Part shown: piece after piece, positions 16,762 to 25,568 of the stretch | Layout of the letters: each line of letters starts with the position of its first letter | Numbering within the stretch: the stretch's first letter is position 1 | Assembly (NCBI GenBank): GCA_018657495.1 | Contig: JABHXA010000003.1 | Span: 82,937 to 146,936, forward strand | Length of the DNA stretch: 64,000 nucleotides | Direction of reading: 5' to 3' | Source: Fidelibacterota bacterium | GTDB taxonomy: Bacteria; Fidelibacterota; Marinisomatia; SCGC-AAA003-L08; JACNLC01 | Program-made: the position numbers and the translations under genes | Notes under the pieces: model-generated | Told to the model about the DNA's origin: nothing | Seen by the model: only the letters and a program-made list of their open reading frames with translations | Database searches by the model: none

Positions 16762-18197
16762 ACTGGCTCAGGCTTTCTAGACAATTGTCTTAATTCGCCG
16801 CAACCACTGCTCCCAGGGAAAATCTTGCCCGGATTGGCAAGATTATTTGGATCAAATATTTCTTTGATACCTCTCATAATATCCAATTGATATTCCGAAA
16901 ACATATCTGAGAGTAAATGATTTTTCTCGGCCCCAATGCCATGTTCCCCTGTGAGAGATCCACCATAATCAAGACAGGTTTTTAAAATATCACTTGAACA
17001 CTCCACAGATCGATTTACTTCGTCATTTTGTTTTGGATCATAGAGAATTAGCGGATGAATATTACCATCACCGGCATGACAGAGATTGGCCACTCGCAAT
17101 TGATAATAATTACCAATACGGTAGATTTCATTCAGAATATCAGTTAACCTATGTCTGGGCACCACACCATCGTTGGTATAAAATGCTGGTGATAATTGGC
17201 CCATTGACCCGGCAGCATGTTTACGCCCCTTCCACAGCAGCATTCTTTCTTCAGCAGTTGCAGCTTCCTGAATTGGTTCTGAAACCAGTGACCCAACAAT
17301 ATTTTTTAATAATTCTGCATCTTTCTGCACCAGGCTTTTGGACCCATCCAACTCCACAAGCAGAACAGCCTGGGCATTTTTGGGAAATCCTGCTTTCAAC
17401 TTTGCTTCAACTGCCTGAATACATAAACTGTCAATCATCTCTAAGGCAGCAGGGACAATTCCCTTTTCCAATATAGCAGAAACAGTATCTGTTGCTTTTG
17501 CTACTTGATCAAAAATGAGTAAAAATGTTCTGGTCGTCTCAGGAATTTTCTCAAGATTAACAATGATTTCTGTAACCACCCCCAATGTTCCCTCAGAGCC
17601 AGTCATTAGGCAAGTGAGATCTACACCAGGTGCGTATCGTTCTTTGCCACCAAATTGAATAATATCTCCACTTGGCATTACTGCTGTCATGCCCAGGATG
17701 TGATCAGTTGTGACTCCGTATTTAAGCGTATGCGGTCCACCGGCATTTTCGGCAACATTTCCACCAATTGTACAGGCAATCTGACTGGATGGGTCGGGGG
17801 CAAAGTGATATCCTTCAGGCCGGGTTATCATTGACAAATAGGAGTTTACCACTCCTGGCTGGACCGTGGCACATCTGTTGGCATAATCTGTTTCATGAAT
17901 CTGATTCATGCGGCTCAACTGTATGATGACGCCAGCATCTGAAGTAGCTCCTCCGCTGAGACCAGTCCCCGCTCCTCGAGCCGTGAACGGGACAGAAAAT
18001 TCGTTACAGGTTTTAATTATTATCTGGATATCATCAGTTGACTCAGGAATCACCACACAGCCCGGCTGAGAGGTATGAAGCCTTAATCCATCACATGAAT
18101 ATAAATTGAGCTCAACAGGATTAGTAATAATAGAACTATGCTCAAAATGCCTATTGATTTTTTTGATAACATTGTCTAAACCTGAATTTACTGTCAT
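16758..18197 (-). CDS. glcD: Glycolate/D-lactate oxidase flavin subunit GlcD
   Basis: A 479-residue FAD-linked oxidase. The FAD_binding_4 domain includes FTARGAGTGLSGGATSD (~73-89), ATVQPGVVNSYL, PDPSSQIACTIGGNVAENA and MTGSEGTLGVVTEI. The C-terminal domain carries the metal-site blocks NLCHAGDGNIHPLIL and LTGEHGIGAEKNHLL. Size and motifs fit GlcD/LldD2-type 2-hydroxyacid dehydrogenases that oxidise glycolate or D-lactate to the keto acid. It is first in the operon glcD-glcE-glcF-ECI-like; the 365-bp region upstream has two dyads but nothing I can tie to it specifically. Confidence 0.95.
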   Translation of the reverse strand: MTVNSGLDNVIKKINRHFEHSSIITNPVELNLYSCDGLRLHTSQPGCVVIPESTDDIQIIIKTCNEFSVPFTARGAGTGLSGGATSDAGVIIQLSRMNQIHETDYANRCATVQPGVVNSYLSMITRPEGYHFAPDPSSQIACTIGGNVAENAGGPHTLKYGVTTDHILGMTAVMPSGDIIQFGGKERYAPGVDLTCLMTGSEGTLGVVTEIIVNLEKIPETTRTFLLIFDQVAKATDTVSAILEKGIVPAALEMIDSLCIQAVEAKLKAGFPKNAQAVLLVELDGSKSLVQKDAELLKNIVGSLVSEPIQEAATAEERMLLWKGRKHAAGSMGQLSPAFYTNDGVVPRHRLTDILNEIYRIGNYYQLRVANLCHAGDGNIHPLILYDPKQNDEVNRSVECSSDILKTCLDYGGSLTGEHGIGAEKNHLLSDMFSEYQLDIMRGIKEIFDPNNLANPGKIFPGSSGCGELRQLSRKPEPV

Positions 18198-18418
18198 GGC
18201 TCCTATTCCAGTTACATTGTCTTGAATCAGATAATTCTAAAGGCATATTCTGCCTGAATGAACTTCATTATAACCAGACTAAAATTAGATAGGAAATACC
18301 CGTTAGAACATGCTGTTATTTTATCATTCCCATTACTGTTATGGTTGATTTAAAAGTTTTGTGTTCGCTTATTAAATATTTAAATTCAGTATGGCAGGAT
18401 TTCATTTTTGTTGATTTT

Positions 18419-18462
18419 TGATATTTAAGAAAATCCATAAATATAGAAAATTTTAAATATCA
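18419..18462. promoter_or_regulatory. Spaced inverted repeat in the glcD/DUF1203 divergent region
   Basis: TGATATTTAA (18419-18428) is perfectly inverted at 18453-18462 with 24 bases between the arms. It lies in the 18198-18562 intergenic region between the divergent glcD and DUF1203 genes. It could be an operator or a cruciform-prone AT-rich sequence. Confidence 0.3.
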
Positions 18463-18489
18463 TCGTAGCTTTTATCTGATCAAATTGAT

Positions 18490-18523
18490 TATCCAACAAC
18501 TATATGCATATAGCTGTTGGATA
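18490..18523. promoter_or_regulatory. 34-bp near-perfect palindrome upstream of the DUF1203 gene
   Basis: The dyad centres between 18506 and 18507. Reading outward, 16 of 17 base pairs match; the only mismatch is A18499 opposite C18514. The core is CTATATGCATATAG and the outer arms are TATCCAACA and TGTTGGATA. It ends 39 bp before the DUF1203 start. Length and symmetry exceed most chance palindromes; an operator for a dimeric regulator or a cruciform/recombination site are both possible. As RNA it would make a very stable hairpin, but no T-run follows. Confidence 0.6.
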
Positions 18524-18562
18524 CAAAAGGCAGATAATTATTAAATATTGGAATTATTAAAT

Positions 18563-19045
18563 ATGGCAAATACACATACAAATTTTAAAATCACACCCTT
18601 GGAGAAAAATAGATTTATTAATTTATTTAAATTAAAGAAATCAGAGTTGGAAAAAATTGGAGCACTAAAAATGATCGTTGACTCATATCCGGGAGTTCCC
18701 TGTAGGGTAAGTTTAGAAGATGCGAAAATTGGAGAGGAAGTTATTTTAGTTCCATATCAACATCACAAAACAAAATCGCCCTATCAATCAAAAGGACCAA
18801 TATTTATCAGAAAAGAAGCGGAAACAGCAAAATTAGAAATAAATGAAATACCAAAAATGTTAAATCATCGATTATTATCACTACGTGGATTCGATAATAG
18901 TGGGATATTAAAAAAAGCTATAGTGACAGAAGGAAATATATTAAGAGAAAAGATCTTAGCATTTTTTGAATATCTTGAGATACAGTATATCCATGTACAT
19001 AATGCTGGTCCAGGTTGTTACAATTGTACAATAGAAAGAGCCTAG
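18563..19045 (+). CDS. DUF1203 family protein
   Basis: A 160-residue protein of the DUF1203 family. The recognisable blocks are PYQHHKTKSPYQSKGPIFIR (~63-82), LNHRLLSLRGFDNSG and the C-terminal IHVHNAGPGCYNCTIERA, which carries the conserved histidines and cysteine. Function of the family is unknown to me. The in-frame TTG at 18548 would add five residues, but the ATG at 18563 is the more usual start and has TTGGA ten bases upstream. The long palindrome at 18490-18523 immediately precedes it. Confidence 0.8.
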   Translation: MANTHTNFKITPLEKNRFINLFKLKKSELEKIGALKMIVDSYPGVPCRVSLEDAKIGEEVILVPYQHHKTKSPYQSKGPIFIRKEAETAKLEINEIPKMLNHRLLSLRGFDNSGILKKAIVTEGNILREKILAFFEYLEIQYIHVHNAGPGCYNCTIERA

Positions 19046-19353
19046 ATGGCACTAAACTTTTGAAAAGATTGACATCCTGCTATATAATAAAAACAATAGT
19101 TCGATTACTTGTGGGATGAGAGCTTACAACCGATTTTATCATTATTGTACCTTGATGGTAATACTACTTCCCTGTTGTCCAACATCATTATACAAATCTC
19201 ATATGGAAATCAATAATTAGAATCCTTTCACCCATGATTCTAAATTCGATATGAATTGTAAACATTCTAAAATTTACAACAGTAATTGTCATTTTACTTT
19301 TATTTTAACATTATCGATTCTTTTTATCATGAGTTCACAGAAAGATTATAAAA
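19046..19353. other. Leader/intergenic region before the homocysteine methyltransferase gene
   Basis: The 308 bp carry one good promoter match (19060-19088). Despite the methionine-related gene downstream I see no SAM-I, SAM-II or cobalamin riboswitch core and no terminator-like hairpin. Confidence 0.4.
19060..19088 (+). promoter_or_regulatory. Sigma-70-like promoter
   Basis: TTGAAA at 19060-19065 and a perfect TATAAT at 19083-19088 are separated by 17 bp. It points to the + strand towards the homocysteine S-methyltransferase gene, about 260 bp downstream, so a long leader or a short separate transcript would result. Confidence 0.45.
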
Positions 19354-20282
19354 TTGATTCATTTTGACCTCAAAAATATTAAATATCCTCTACTAATAGA
19401 TGGCGGTCTTTCCAATGTTTTGGAAAAGCAAGGATGCAATTTAAATCATAAGTTATGGTCTGCAAAAATACTTGAAACAAATCCTGAAGCAATCATCCAG
19501 GCACATCATACTTATCTTCAGTCCGGTGCTCAATGTATTACGACGGCCAGTTATCAAGCCTCTATCCCGGGTTCATGGCAAATGGCCATGATAGAGATGC
19601 CGCTGAATCTTTTATTTTAGAATCGATTCTATTGGCTGAGACTGCAATTAAACGATTTATGGCATCAAATAGCGATAATGGATTAATACCCCGTATCGCT
19701 GCCAGTATCGGTCCCTATGGTGCTTATTTAGCAGATGGATCTGAATATCATGGTTGCTATGGTGTATCAAGCGAAGCGCTTAAGGAATATCACCTGAACC
19801 GAATTAGAATACTTGACCATTCAAATGCAGATTTTTTTGCGTTTGAAACCATCCCAAGCTTTCAGGAGGCGAAAGTTTTAGCAGAATTGTTAGAAGAAAC
19901 GGAAAAAACAGCGTGGATTTCTTTTTCATGTAAAGATGGAAATCATTTAAATGACGGAACAGACATAACAGAATGTGTCTCATTTTTTGCAAATAATCCA
20001 AAAATCTTTGCCATTGGTGTCAATTGCACTGCCCCAAAATATATTTCTGGATTAATCAAATCAATAAAGGCGAAATCTGGATCCAAGAAAATAATCGTAT
20101 ACCCAAATTCGGGAGAAGCATATAATGCTGAAAGCAAAACATGGGTCGGTTTATCAGATCCAGTTTTATTTGTCACGATGGTGAAAGAGTGGATAGAATT
20201 AGGTGCTGATATTCTTGGGGGCTGTTGTAGAATCGGACCTGATCACATAAAAAGTATTCGCGACATATTGCCTAATAACTAA
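19354..20282 (+). pseudogene. mmuM: Homocysteine S-methyltransferase (MmuM-like) with a frameshift
   Basis: Two overlapping frames together encode one ~309-residue homocysteine methyltransferase, which methylates homocysteine from S-methylmethionine or SAM. Frame 1 (19354 on) gives LLIDGGLSNVLEKQGCNL and GAQCITTASYQASIPG; frame 2 continues with FMANGHDRDAAESFI and runs to 20282. Adding one G to the GGG at 19569-19571 restores ATC-CCG-GGG-TTC and joins them exactly. The zinc ligands are intact: Cys in IGVNCTAP and the CysCys of ILGGCCRIG. The good conservation after the shift argues for a very recent lesion or a sequencing error. The start is uncertain: TTG at 19354, or ATG at 19329 if the TTTT at 19362-19365 also contains one extra base. 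Confidence 0.8.
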
Positions 20283-20369
20283 TCTGTTGACTGTCAATAG
20301 GTACTCTTCAGATGGGTATACTGGCTTCACCCTATGCACTATACAAAATATTAAGTTTCAATATACAAG

Positions 20370-21389
20370 ATGAAATCAAACAAAATGAAAGCTGCCGTTT
20401 ACACAAATTACGGATCACCTGATGTTCTTCAGTTGAGAGATATAAAAACACCGGCTCCCAATGATAATGAATTGTTGATAAGAGTTTTTGCTACAACTGT
20501 GAATCGAACCGATTGTGCAATGCTTAGGGCAAAGCCGTTTATCATGCGATTTTTTACTGGTTTGCTAAAACCAAAAAGTCCAATTCTGGGAACCGATTTT
20601 GCCGGTCAAGTTGAAGGTGTTGGTAAAAACATCACATCCTTTAAAGTTGGTGATAAAGTCTTTGGATTTGATGACCAAGGCTTGGAATCGCATGCCCAAT
20701 ACATGACAATCTCTAAAGAAAAAGCTATTGCTGTGATGCCGCAAAATATATCATATGAGCAGGCTGCAGCTAGCACTGAAGGTGTACATTATGCCTATAA
20801 TTTTATTAATAAAGTGACAATCAAAAGGGGTCAAAATATTCTCGTTAATGGCGCAACAGGAGCAATTGGCTCAGCTCTGATACAACTCCTGAAAAACCTC
20901 GATTTAAATGTGACGGCTGTGGCTAATACAGAAAATATTGAACTGGTCAAATCCATGGGCGTCGAGAAAGTAATTGATTATACACAAAGGGACTTTACAA
21001 AGGATGACACAAAATTTGATTTTATTTTTGATGCTGTCGGCAAGAGTTCATTTATAAAATGCAAACCATTATTAGTGCCTGGTGGTATATATATTTCATC
21101 AGAGCTGGGCTGGATGGCTCAAAATATTTTCCTGGCGATTATTACTCCTATAATTACCAAAATATTTAGACAGAAAGGTGGCCGAAAGGTCATAATCCCT
21201 ATTCCATCTGATTGTAGAAGAACAGTGTTATATATCAAGAAGTTGTGTGAAGAAGGAAAATTCAAGGCAGTTATAGATAGAGATTATCCATTGGAGAAAA
21301 TAGCTGAGGCATTTCGATATGTTGAAACAGGACAAAAAACAGGTAATGTGATAGTTACTATGGAGAATAACAATACCTTTGAAAATTAA
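20370..21389 (+). CDS. NAD(P)-dependent medium-chain alcohol dehydrogenase/quinone oxidoreductase-like
   Basis: A 339-residue MDR-superfamily oxidoreductase. The N-terminal GroES-like domain starts KAAVYTNYGSPDVLQL and includes LGTDFAGQVEGVGKNITSF and FKVGDKVFGF. The Rossmann domain has GQNILVNGATGAIGSALIQL (~152-171) and EKVIDYTQRDFTKD. It lacks the cysteine/histidine set of zinc alcohol dehydrogenases, so it belongs to the zinc-independent quinone-oxidoreductase branch. The substrate is unknown. The start may be the ATG at 20370 or the one at 20385 (MKAAVYT); neither has a strong Shine-Dalgarno. It stands alone on the + strand, converging on the long minus-strand transporter series. Confidence 0.88.
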   Translation: MKSNKMKAAVYTNYGSPDVLQLRDIKTPAPNDNELLIRVFATTVNRTDCAMLRAKPFIMRFFTGLLKPKSPILGTDFAGQVEGVGKNITSFKVGDKVFGFDDQGLESHAQYMTISKEKAIAVMPQNISYEQAAASTEGVHYAYNFINKVTIKRGQNILVNGATGAIGSALIQLLKNLDLNVTAVANTENIELVKSMGVEKVIDYTQRDFTKDDTKFDFIFDAVGKSSFIKCKPLLVPGGIYISSELGWMAQNIFLAIITPIITKIFRQKGGRKVIIPIPSDCRRTVLYIKKLCEEGKFKAVIDRDYPLEKIAEAFRYVETGQKTGNVIVTMENNNTFEN

Positions 21390-21638
21390 TATTCCAATTG
21401 AAGTAGATACTGCCAATCAAATTATTACAAATTTACTTTTTTACTAATCAGAATTAAAAAAAGCTATTCCTGAGGTGAATTGGATATTCTTCAAACCCGA
21501 CATATTTGAATAATGAGATTGATATTAACTTTTGTAGCTTTTATTAAAATAAAATACTGAAGTCTATCAAAGTCAATGATCTTATTTGTGAGTAACGTGA
21601 AAGACTTATTATATAAAATCGTAATCTAAAATTCGACT

Positions 21639-21929
21639 TTATACCTGTTTTTTTCGAAATAACACCTGGATAAAATTTGCTCCTGGTGAAGGAGTATAAA
21701 TTTGTATAATCTCCCAAGTATTATCATATCCTTCAATTGAGGATTTTAATTTTTCAATCCGTTTGGTGGTGAAATCAAGTTGAGAATCTAAAGAAGCTTT
21801 TTCGTCACGTAACCATTTGAATGATTCCACTCTGAAATTATACTTTTCTTTTTTATCTCCGATGGTTACTTCCAGTTCTGCTACCTGATTTTCCTCAAGT
21901 ACTGGCAATGGCACACATAATTCATTCAT
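21639..21929 (-). CDS. Small unknown protein at the end of the transporter series
   Basis: I do not recognise this 96-residue soluble protein. It begins MNELCVPLPVLEENQVAELE and has a charged helical segment (KASLDSQLDFTTKRIEKL, ~47-64) followed by a beta-rich C terminus (TWEIIQIYTPSPGANFIQVL). There is no signal peptide. It lies 56 bp downstream of the second ABC ATPase on the same strand, so it is the last gene of the series. Its lack of internal stops and sensible start support a real gene. Confidence 0.6.
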   Translation of the reverse strand: MNELCVPLPVLEENQVAELEVTIGDKKEKYNFRVESFKWLRDEKASLDSQLDFTTKRIEKLKSSIEGYDNTWEIIQIYTPSPGANFIQVLFRKKQV

Positions 21930-21985
21930 AATTTTTCTTTCCTTTTATTTATAATATCATTTGTTTGTTGTGGTGTTTTGATAAA

Positions 21986-22654
21986 TTATTCCTCCCTATC
22001 AATCCAACCATCTTTTAAATGAATAATTCTGCTGCCATATGCAGCCTTTTCTTCATCGTGGGTTACCTGGATAATGGTTGTACCCTCCTCGTTAAGGGTT
22101 TTGAGCATTTTCATTATATCTTCACCCTGAGCTGAATTAAGATTACCGGTGGGCTCATCGGCAAGAATCACTTTGGGTTTAATGATCATGGCTCTCGCGA
22201 TTCCAACAAGTTGTTGTTGCCCACCGGATAATTGATTTGGAAACAGATTTTTTTTGGCAACAATATTGAATCTATCCAATGCATCAGCAACAAGACTCTT
22301 TCGTTCTGATGATTTAACCTTTTTGTATAAAAGTGGAGTTTCAATATTTTCATACACTGTCATTTCATCAATAAGATGATAGGCCTGGAAAATAAAGCCA
22401 ATGTTATTCTGATATAATTTAGTACGATTTTTTTCTTTTAGTGAAAAAACAGATTCACCTTTAAAAAAGTACTCACCACCTGTTGCATTATCCAGCATAC
22501 CGATAATATGCATTAAAGTAGATTTTCCTGCACCGGATGGACCCATAATTGTAATGAACTCACCTTCTGAAACTTCAAGATTGATTTGCCTCAGCACCCA
22601 CGTTTTTACAAAGTTATTAGAGTAATATTTCTCTATGTCTACCAGCTTAATCAT
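21986..22654 (-). CDS. MacB/LolD-type ABC ATPase, second copy
   Basis: A 222-residue ABC ATP-binding subunit with Walker A GPSGAGKST (~38-46), Q-loop in FIFQAYHLIDEMTVYENI, signature LSGGQQQ and Walker [11 protein letters not shown]-loop VTHDEE. Two positions differ from the usual subfamily sequence and from the first ATPase of the cluster: the D-loop reads TGNLN instead of TGNLD, and the signature is followed by LVGIARA instead of RVAVARA. It should energise one or more of the six FtsX-like permeases upstream. It lies 24 bp after the MBL-fold gene. The substrate is unknown; drug efflux, lipoprotein release or peptide export are all possible for this subfamily. Confidence 0.92.
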   Translation of the reverse strand: MIKLVDIEKYYSNNFVKTWVLRQINLEVSEGEFITIMGPSGAGKSTLMHIIGMLDNATGGEYFFKGESVFSLKEKNRTKLYQNNIGFIFQAYHLIDEMTVYENIETPLLYKKVKSSERKSLVADALDRFNIVAKKNLFPNQLSGGQQQLVGIARAMIIKPKVILADEPTGNLNSAQGEDIMKMLKTLNEEGTTIIQVTHDEEKAAYGSRIIHLKDGWIDREE

Positions 22655-22678
22655 TTGATATCTCTTTTATTTTTATTA

Positions 22679-23941
22679 TCAGATATTTGATCTTAATTTT
22701 TCCAAAGCTGCCAGTGAGCTGGGATATTCCGGATCGATTTCCAGTGCTTTCTTAAAATACTTAATCGCTTTTTTCTTATCACCCCTATTCATATATGCTT
22801 CTCCGATACTGTCATATGGATTTACAGACTCAGGATACTCTGATATATTTAGTTTAAATATTTTTATAGCATCATCCCATTTATCACGATAGCTAAGATG
22901 GTAGCCAAGCATATTCAATTCAAACTCATTAAATTGATATTCCCCGGAATTTTCTAATTTTAGTTTCTTATATTCCTTAATTGCAGTTTTTAAACCATCT
23001 TCCATGTAAACATTTGTCATTCGTTCTGCAATGGATTTCAGGCCACTTGGTTCAACAGGATTGAGACCCCTGTCAATCACAGTAGTCCATGATCTTGTAC
23101 TGGTAATGGGCCCATCTCCCCATTCATGAAAATCTTTTAGTAAATCCTTATCGACAACATTATCAACACTTTCGCCTGATGACAATGCTGTATTCACCAA
23201 TTGATACGATTTAGTTATCATTTTATGATAATCTTTGAATTCCGATTTTGACAATACTGGTCCATGACCGGCTATAATTGTTACATCCTTTGGCCAGGAA
23301 TCGAGCAATGATTTGTGGATTTGAATAAACTTCTCGGCATTCCCACCGCCACCTGTGATGACTGCAGGGAATTGGTCTGAATAAAGCAAACCGCCCATGC
23401 ATGCTATTTTTGAATCTTTGAAATAAACCAGCAAATCATTATGCGTATGTCCACCGGCAATAGGTCGTATTTGAACAATCTGGTTATTAAATTCCAAATT
23501 AAGATTCATTCCATCGGTAAGGGCAATCTGCGGGATATCGTCTGGATCGGACAGGGGAGTCAATCCATAATATGCCCCGCTGATCGCGCCTAAAGCTTTT
23601 TCATGTATTATAATTGTGGCTTCACCAGACCACATAGTGTTACCGCCATAATGATCAGGATGATTATGGGTGTTAATTATATATTTCACCTTCCCGGATC
23701 CAATCTTACTAATCTTCTCTTTAAATTCTTTGCTTGTCTGTTGAAATCCTGAGTCAACGATGAGTAATCCATCCTCTCCGCTGAAGACCAGGGAATTGAC
23801 AGGGAAAGCGCCTGTTGATTCTACCAGGTAAAAGGAATCGTTCATTTTGGTAACTTTTACCTGTGATTTATTTTCCTCAGATTGTCCAATTATAAATGAG
23901 GAAAGTAACGCCACTGCTAATATGTTTAATCGTTTATTCAT
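22679..23941 (-). CDS. Exported MBL-fold metallohydrolase with C-terminal TPRs
   Basis: The 420-residue product has a signal peptide (MNKRLNILAVALLSSFIIG, cleavage near residue 20). The metallo-beta-lactamase motif THNHPDHYGGN gives His92, His94, Asp96 and His97; GGHTHND and AGHGPVLS supply the later metal ligands. Residues ~345-415 form TPR helices with NPYDSIGEAYMNRGDKKKAI and IKYFKKALEIDPEYPSSLAA. Periplasmic MBL proteins of this design are hydrolases of unknown substrate; its position inside an ABC transporter series suggests it processes or detoxifies the transported compound. Overlap-level spacing (4 bp) to the ankyrin/PD40 gene supports cotranscription. Confidence 0.88.
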   Translation of the reverse strand: MNKRLNILAVALLSSFIIGQSEENKSQVKVTKMNDSFYLVESTGAFPVNSLVFSGEDGLLIVDSGFQQTSKEFKEKISKIGSGKVKYIINTHNHPDHYGGNTMWSGEATIIIHEKALGAISGAYYGLTPLSDPDDIPQIALTDGMNLNLEFNNQIVQIRPIAGGHTHNDLLVYFKDSKIACMGGLLYSDQFPAVITGGGGNAEKFIQIHKSLLDSWPKDVTIIAGHGPVLSKSEFKDYHKMITKSYQLVNTALSSGESVDNVVDKDLLKDFHEWGDGPITSTRSWTTVIDRGLNPVEPSGLKSIAERMTNVYMEDGLKTAIKEYKKLKLENSGEYQFNEFELNMLGYHLSYRDKWDDAIKIFKLNISEYPESVNPYDSIGEAYMNRGDKKKAIKYFKKALEIDPEYPSSLAALEKLRSNI

Positions 23942-23945
23942 GGGT

Positions 23946-25568
23946 TTATTCTCCTTTATTTTGAGATCTTAGTATTTCTATGAAATTTGTATTTAACCAA
24001 AAAATATCGTTGGTTCCATAACGGTTGCTGGTAAAGAAAAAATATTTTCCATCGCGAGAAAACGAAGGACAGAACTCATGATATTCAGAATTTATTGTTT
24101 CTCCCAGATTTTGAGAATCTGACCATGTATCTTTATTTGTTTTGAAACTGATATATAAATCCCCATTCCCATAAGTTTCTTTTTTACCGAATGAGGTATA
24201 GATGAGATATGAACCATCGGGAGAAACAAATGAATTATATTCAGCTTCTGCAGTATTAATATGGTCACCGGCACTGTGGGCTTTTAAATATTCTTCATTC
24301 TCTAATTTTGAGTAATAGATATCGTCATCTTTGGATGTGAAATAAATGGTGCCATCATCGGTCATAGTTGGATAAAATACTCCCGAAAATGGATCACCCA
24401 ATATTGATGGCAAACTCTGGTTTCCCTTTTCATCAAAAGTTGTAAACCACATATCCCATTCGGTGTTTTCTATTTTCATATTTGAGGGACGTTTGGAAAT
24501 AAAATACAATTTTGATCCACTTTGATCTATAAAGGTTTCGGCATCCTCGTACTCACCGGAGAACGGCGCTATTTTTGGTCTTGACCATCCAGAATTATCC
24601 TGTGAAGTTGTAAAAATGGTCATCTTCATTCCTGCTTTTCTCGAGTAGCGGGTAAAATATACTTGTGTTTGATCAGGGGAAAAACAAATGTCTCTTTCAT
24701 CATGATCACTTTGAGAGATAATCCCGGGGGCAAATAACTCAGCGATTTCTCCCGGCGTAGTCTGTCCAAGATAATTTCCTTTTGGAATTTGTAATGTTGG
24801 TCTGTCTGGTTCAATTCCATAATCACGATATATCGCAGTCAATAAATCAAAATCATTTTGAAATGCCACATCTGCCGGTGTTTTTCCAAAATAATCTGTC
24901 CGGGCGATTTCAACACCTTTGCCTTCAAGCATTTTTGTTAACTCAATCAAATTTCCTTCAGCAGCACTATGCAATAATGTACCGCCATCCTGTCTTTTTG
25001 AGTGGATAGAACAGCCGCTTTGTATTAGCAGATTTGCCAATCTCTCATGTGATATTGAACAGGCCTCATGCAGCAATTTTTCTCTAATTTTTGGAGCATC
25101 ACTAATTTTGATTTCATGATCGAGAAGGATGTCGACAATCTCATGATGTTTATTAAAAACGGCATAATACAGGGCGGTTTGTCCGTTATTATTTTTATGA
25201 TTTATGTCAATTTCATATTGGATTAACAATTTAACTATCTTGAGATAACCGGCAAATGCAGCCCAATGAAGCGGGCTATCACCATCTAAATCAAATGTAT
25301 TTGGAACCGCGCCGTTTTTTAGCAAATATTCTGCTATCTCGAAATGACCTCCATCTGCAGAAAAATGAAGTGGAGTTGAGCTTCGGTAATCAGGTAAGTT
25401 GATAAATTCTGGATTTGCTTTTAATATCGTTTTTAGATTTTCAAAATCACCATTCCATGCAGACTCGTGTATCTCGGCGGTTAGGCAAATTCCAATAGCC
25501 AGGATGACAATTATTTTATTTAAAATTTGTCTCAATGTAGATCCGCCTTTATTCATACCGAAGCGCAT
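23946..25568 (-). CDS. Exported ankyrin-repeat plus PD40 beta-propeller protein
   Basis: A 540-residue protein. After a short basic leader and signal segment (IIVILAIGICLTAEI), residues ~40-255 form six or so ankyrin repeats, for example TPLHFSADGGHFEIAEYLLK, SPLHWAAFAGYLKIVKLLI and TLLHSAAEGNLIELTKML. Residues ~285-535 are WD40-like PD40/TolB blades such as ICFSPDQTQVYFTRYS, MTDDGTIYFTSKDD, SPDGSYLIYTSFG and SFSRDGKYFFFTSNRYGTND. Ankyrin plus PD40 in one exported chain is uncommon. The start may be the ATG at 25568 or 25556; both overlap the end of the first permease gene. The function is unknown; a periplasmic protein-binding partner of the transporters is inference. Confidence 0.85.
   Translation of the reverse strand: MRFGMNKGGSTLRQILNKIIVILAIGICLTAEIHESAWNGDFENLKTILKANPEFINLPDYRSSTPLHFSADGGHFEIAEYLLKNGAVPNTFDLDGDSPLHWAAFAGYLKIVKLLIQYEIDINHKNNNGQTALYYAVFNKHHEIVDILLDHEIKISDAPKIREKLLHEACSISHERLANLLIQSGCSIHSKRQDGGTLLHSAAEGNLIELTKMLEGKGVEIARTDYFGKTPADVAFQNDFDLLTAIYRDYGIEPDRPTLQIPKGNYLGQTTPGEIAELFAPGIISQSDHDERDICFSPDQTQVYFTRYSRKAGMKMTIFTTSQDNSGWSRPKIAPFSGEYEDAETFIDQSGSKLYFISKRPSNMKIENTEWDMWFTTFDEKGNQSLPSILGDPFSGVFYPTMTDDGTIYFTSKDDDIYYSKLENEEYLKAHSAGDHINTAEAEYNSFVSPDGSYLIYTSFGKKETYGNGDLYISFKTNKDTWSDSQNLGETINSEYHEFCPSFSRDGKYFFFTSNRYGTNDIFWLNTNFIEILRSQNKGE

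Noticed and set aside
19047..19063. TGGCAC upstream of the homocysteine methyltransferase gene as a sigma-54 -24 element
   Set aside because: No GC or TTGC-like -12 element at the correct spacing; a better sigma-70-like promoter overlaps it.
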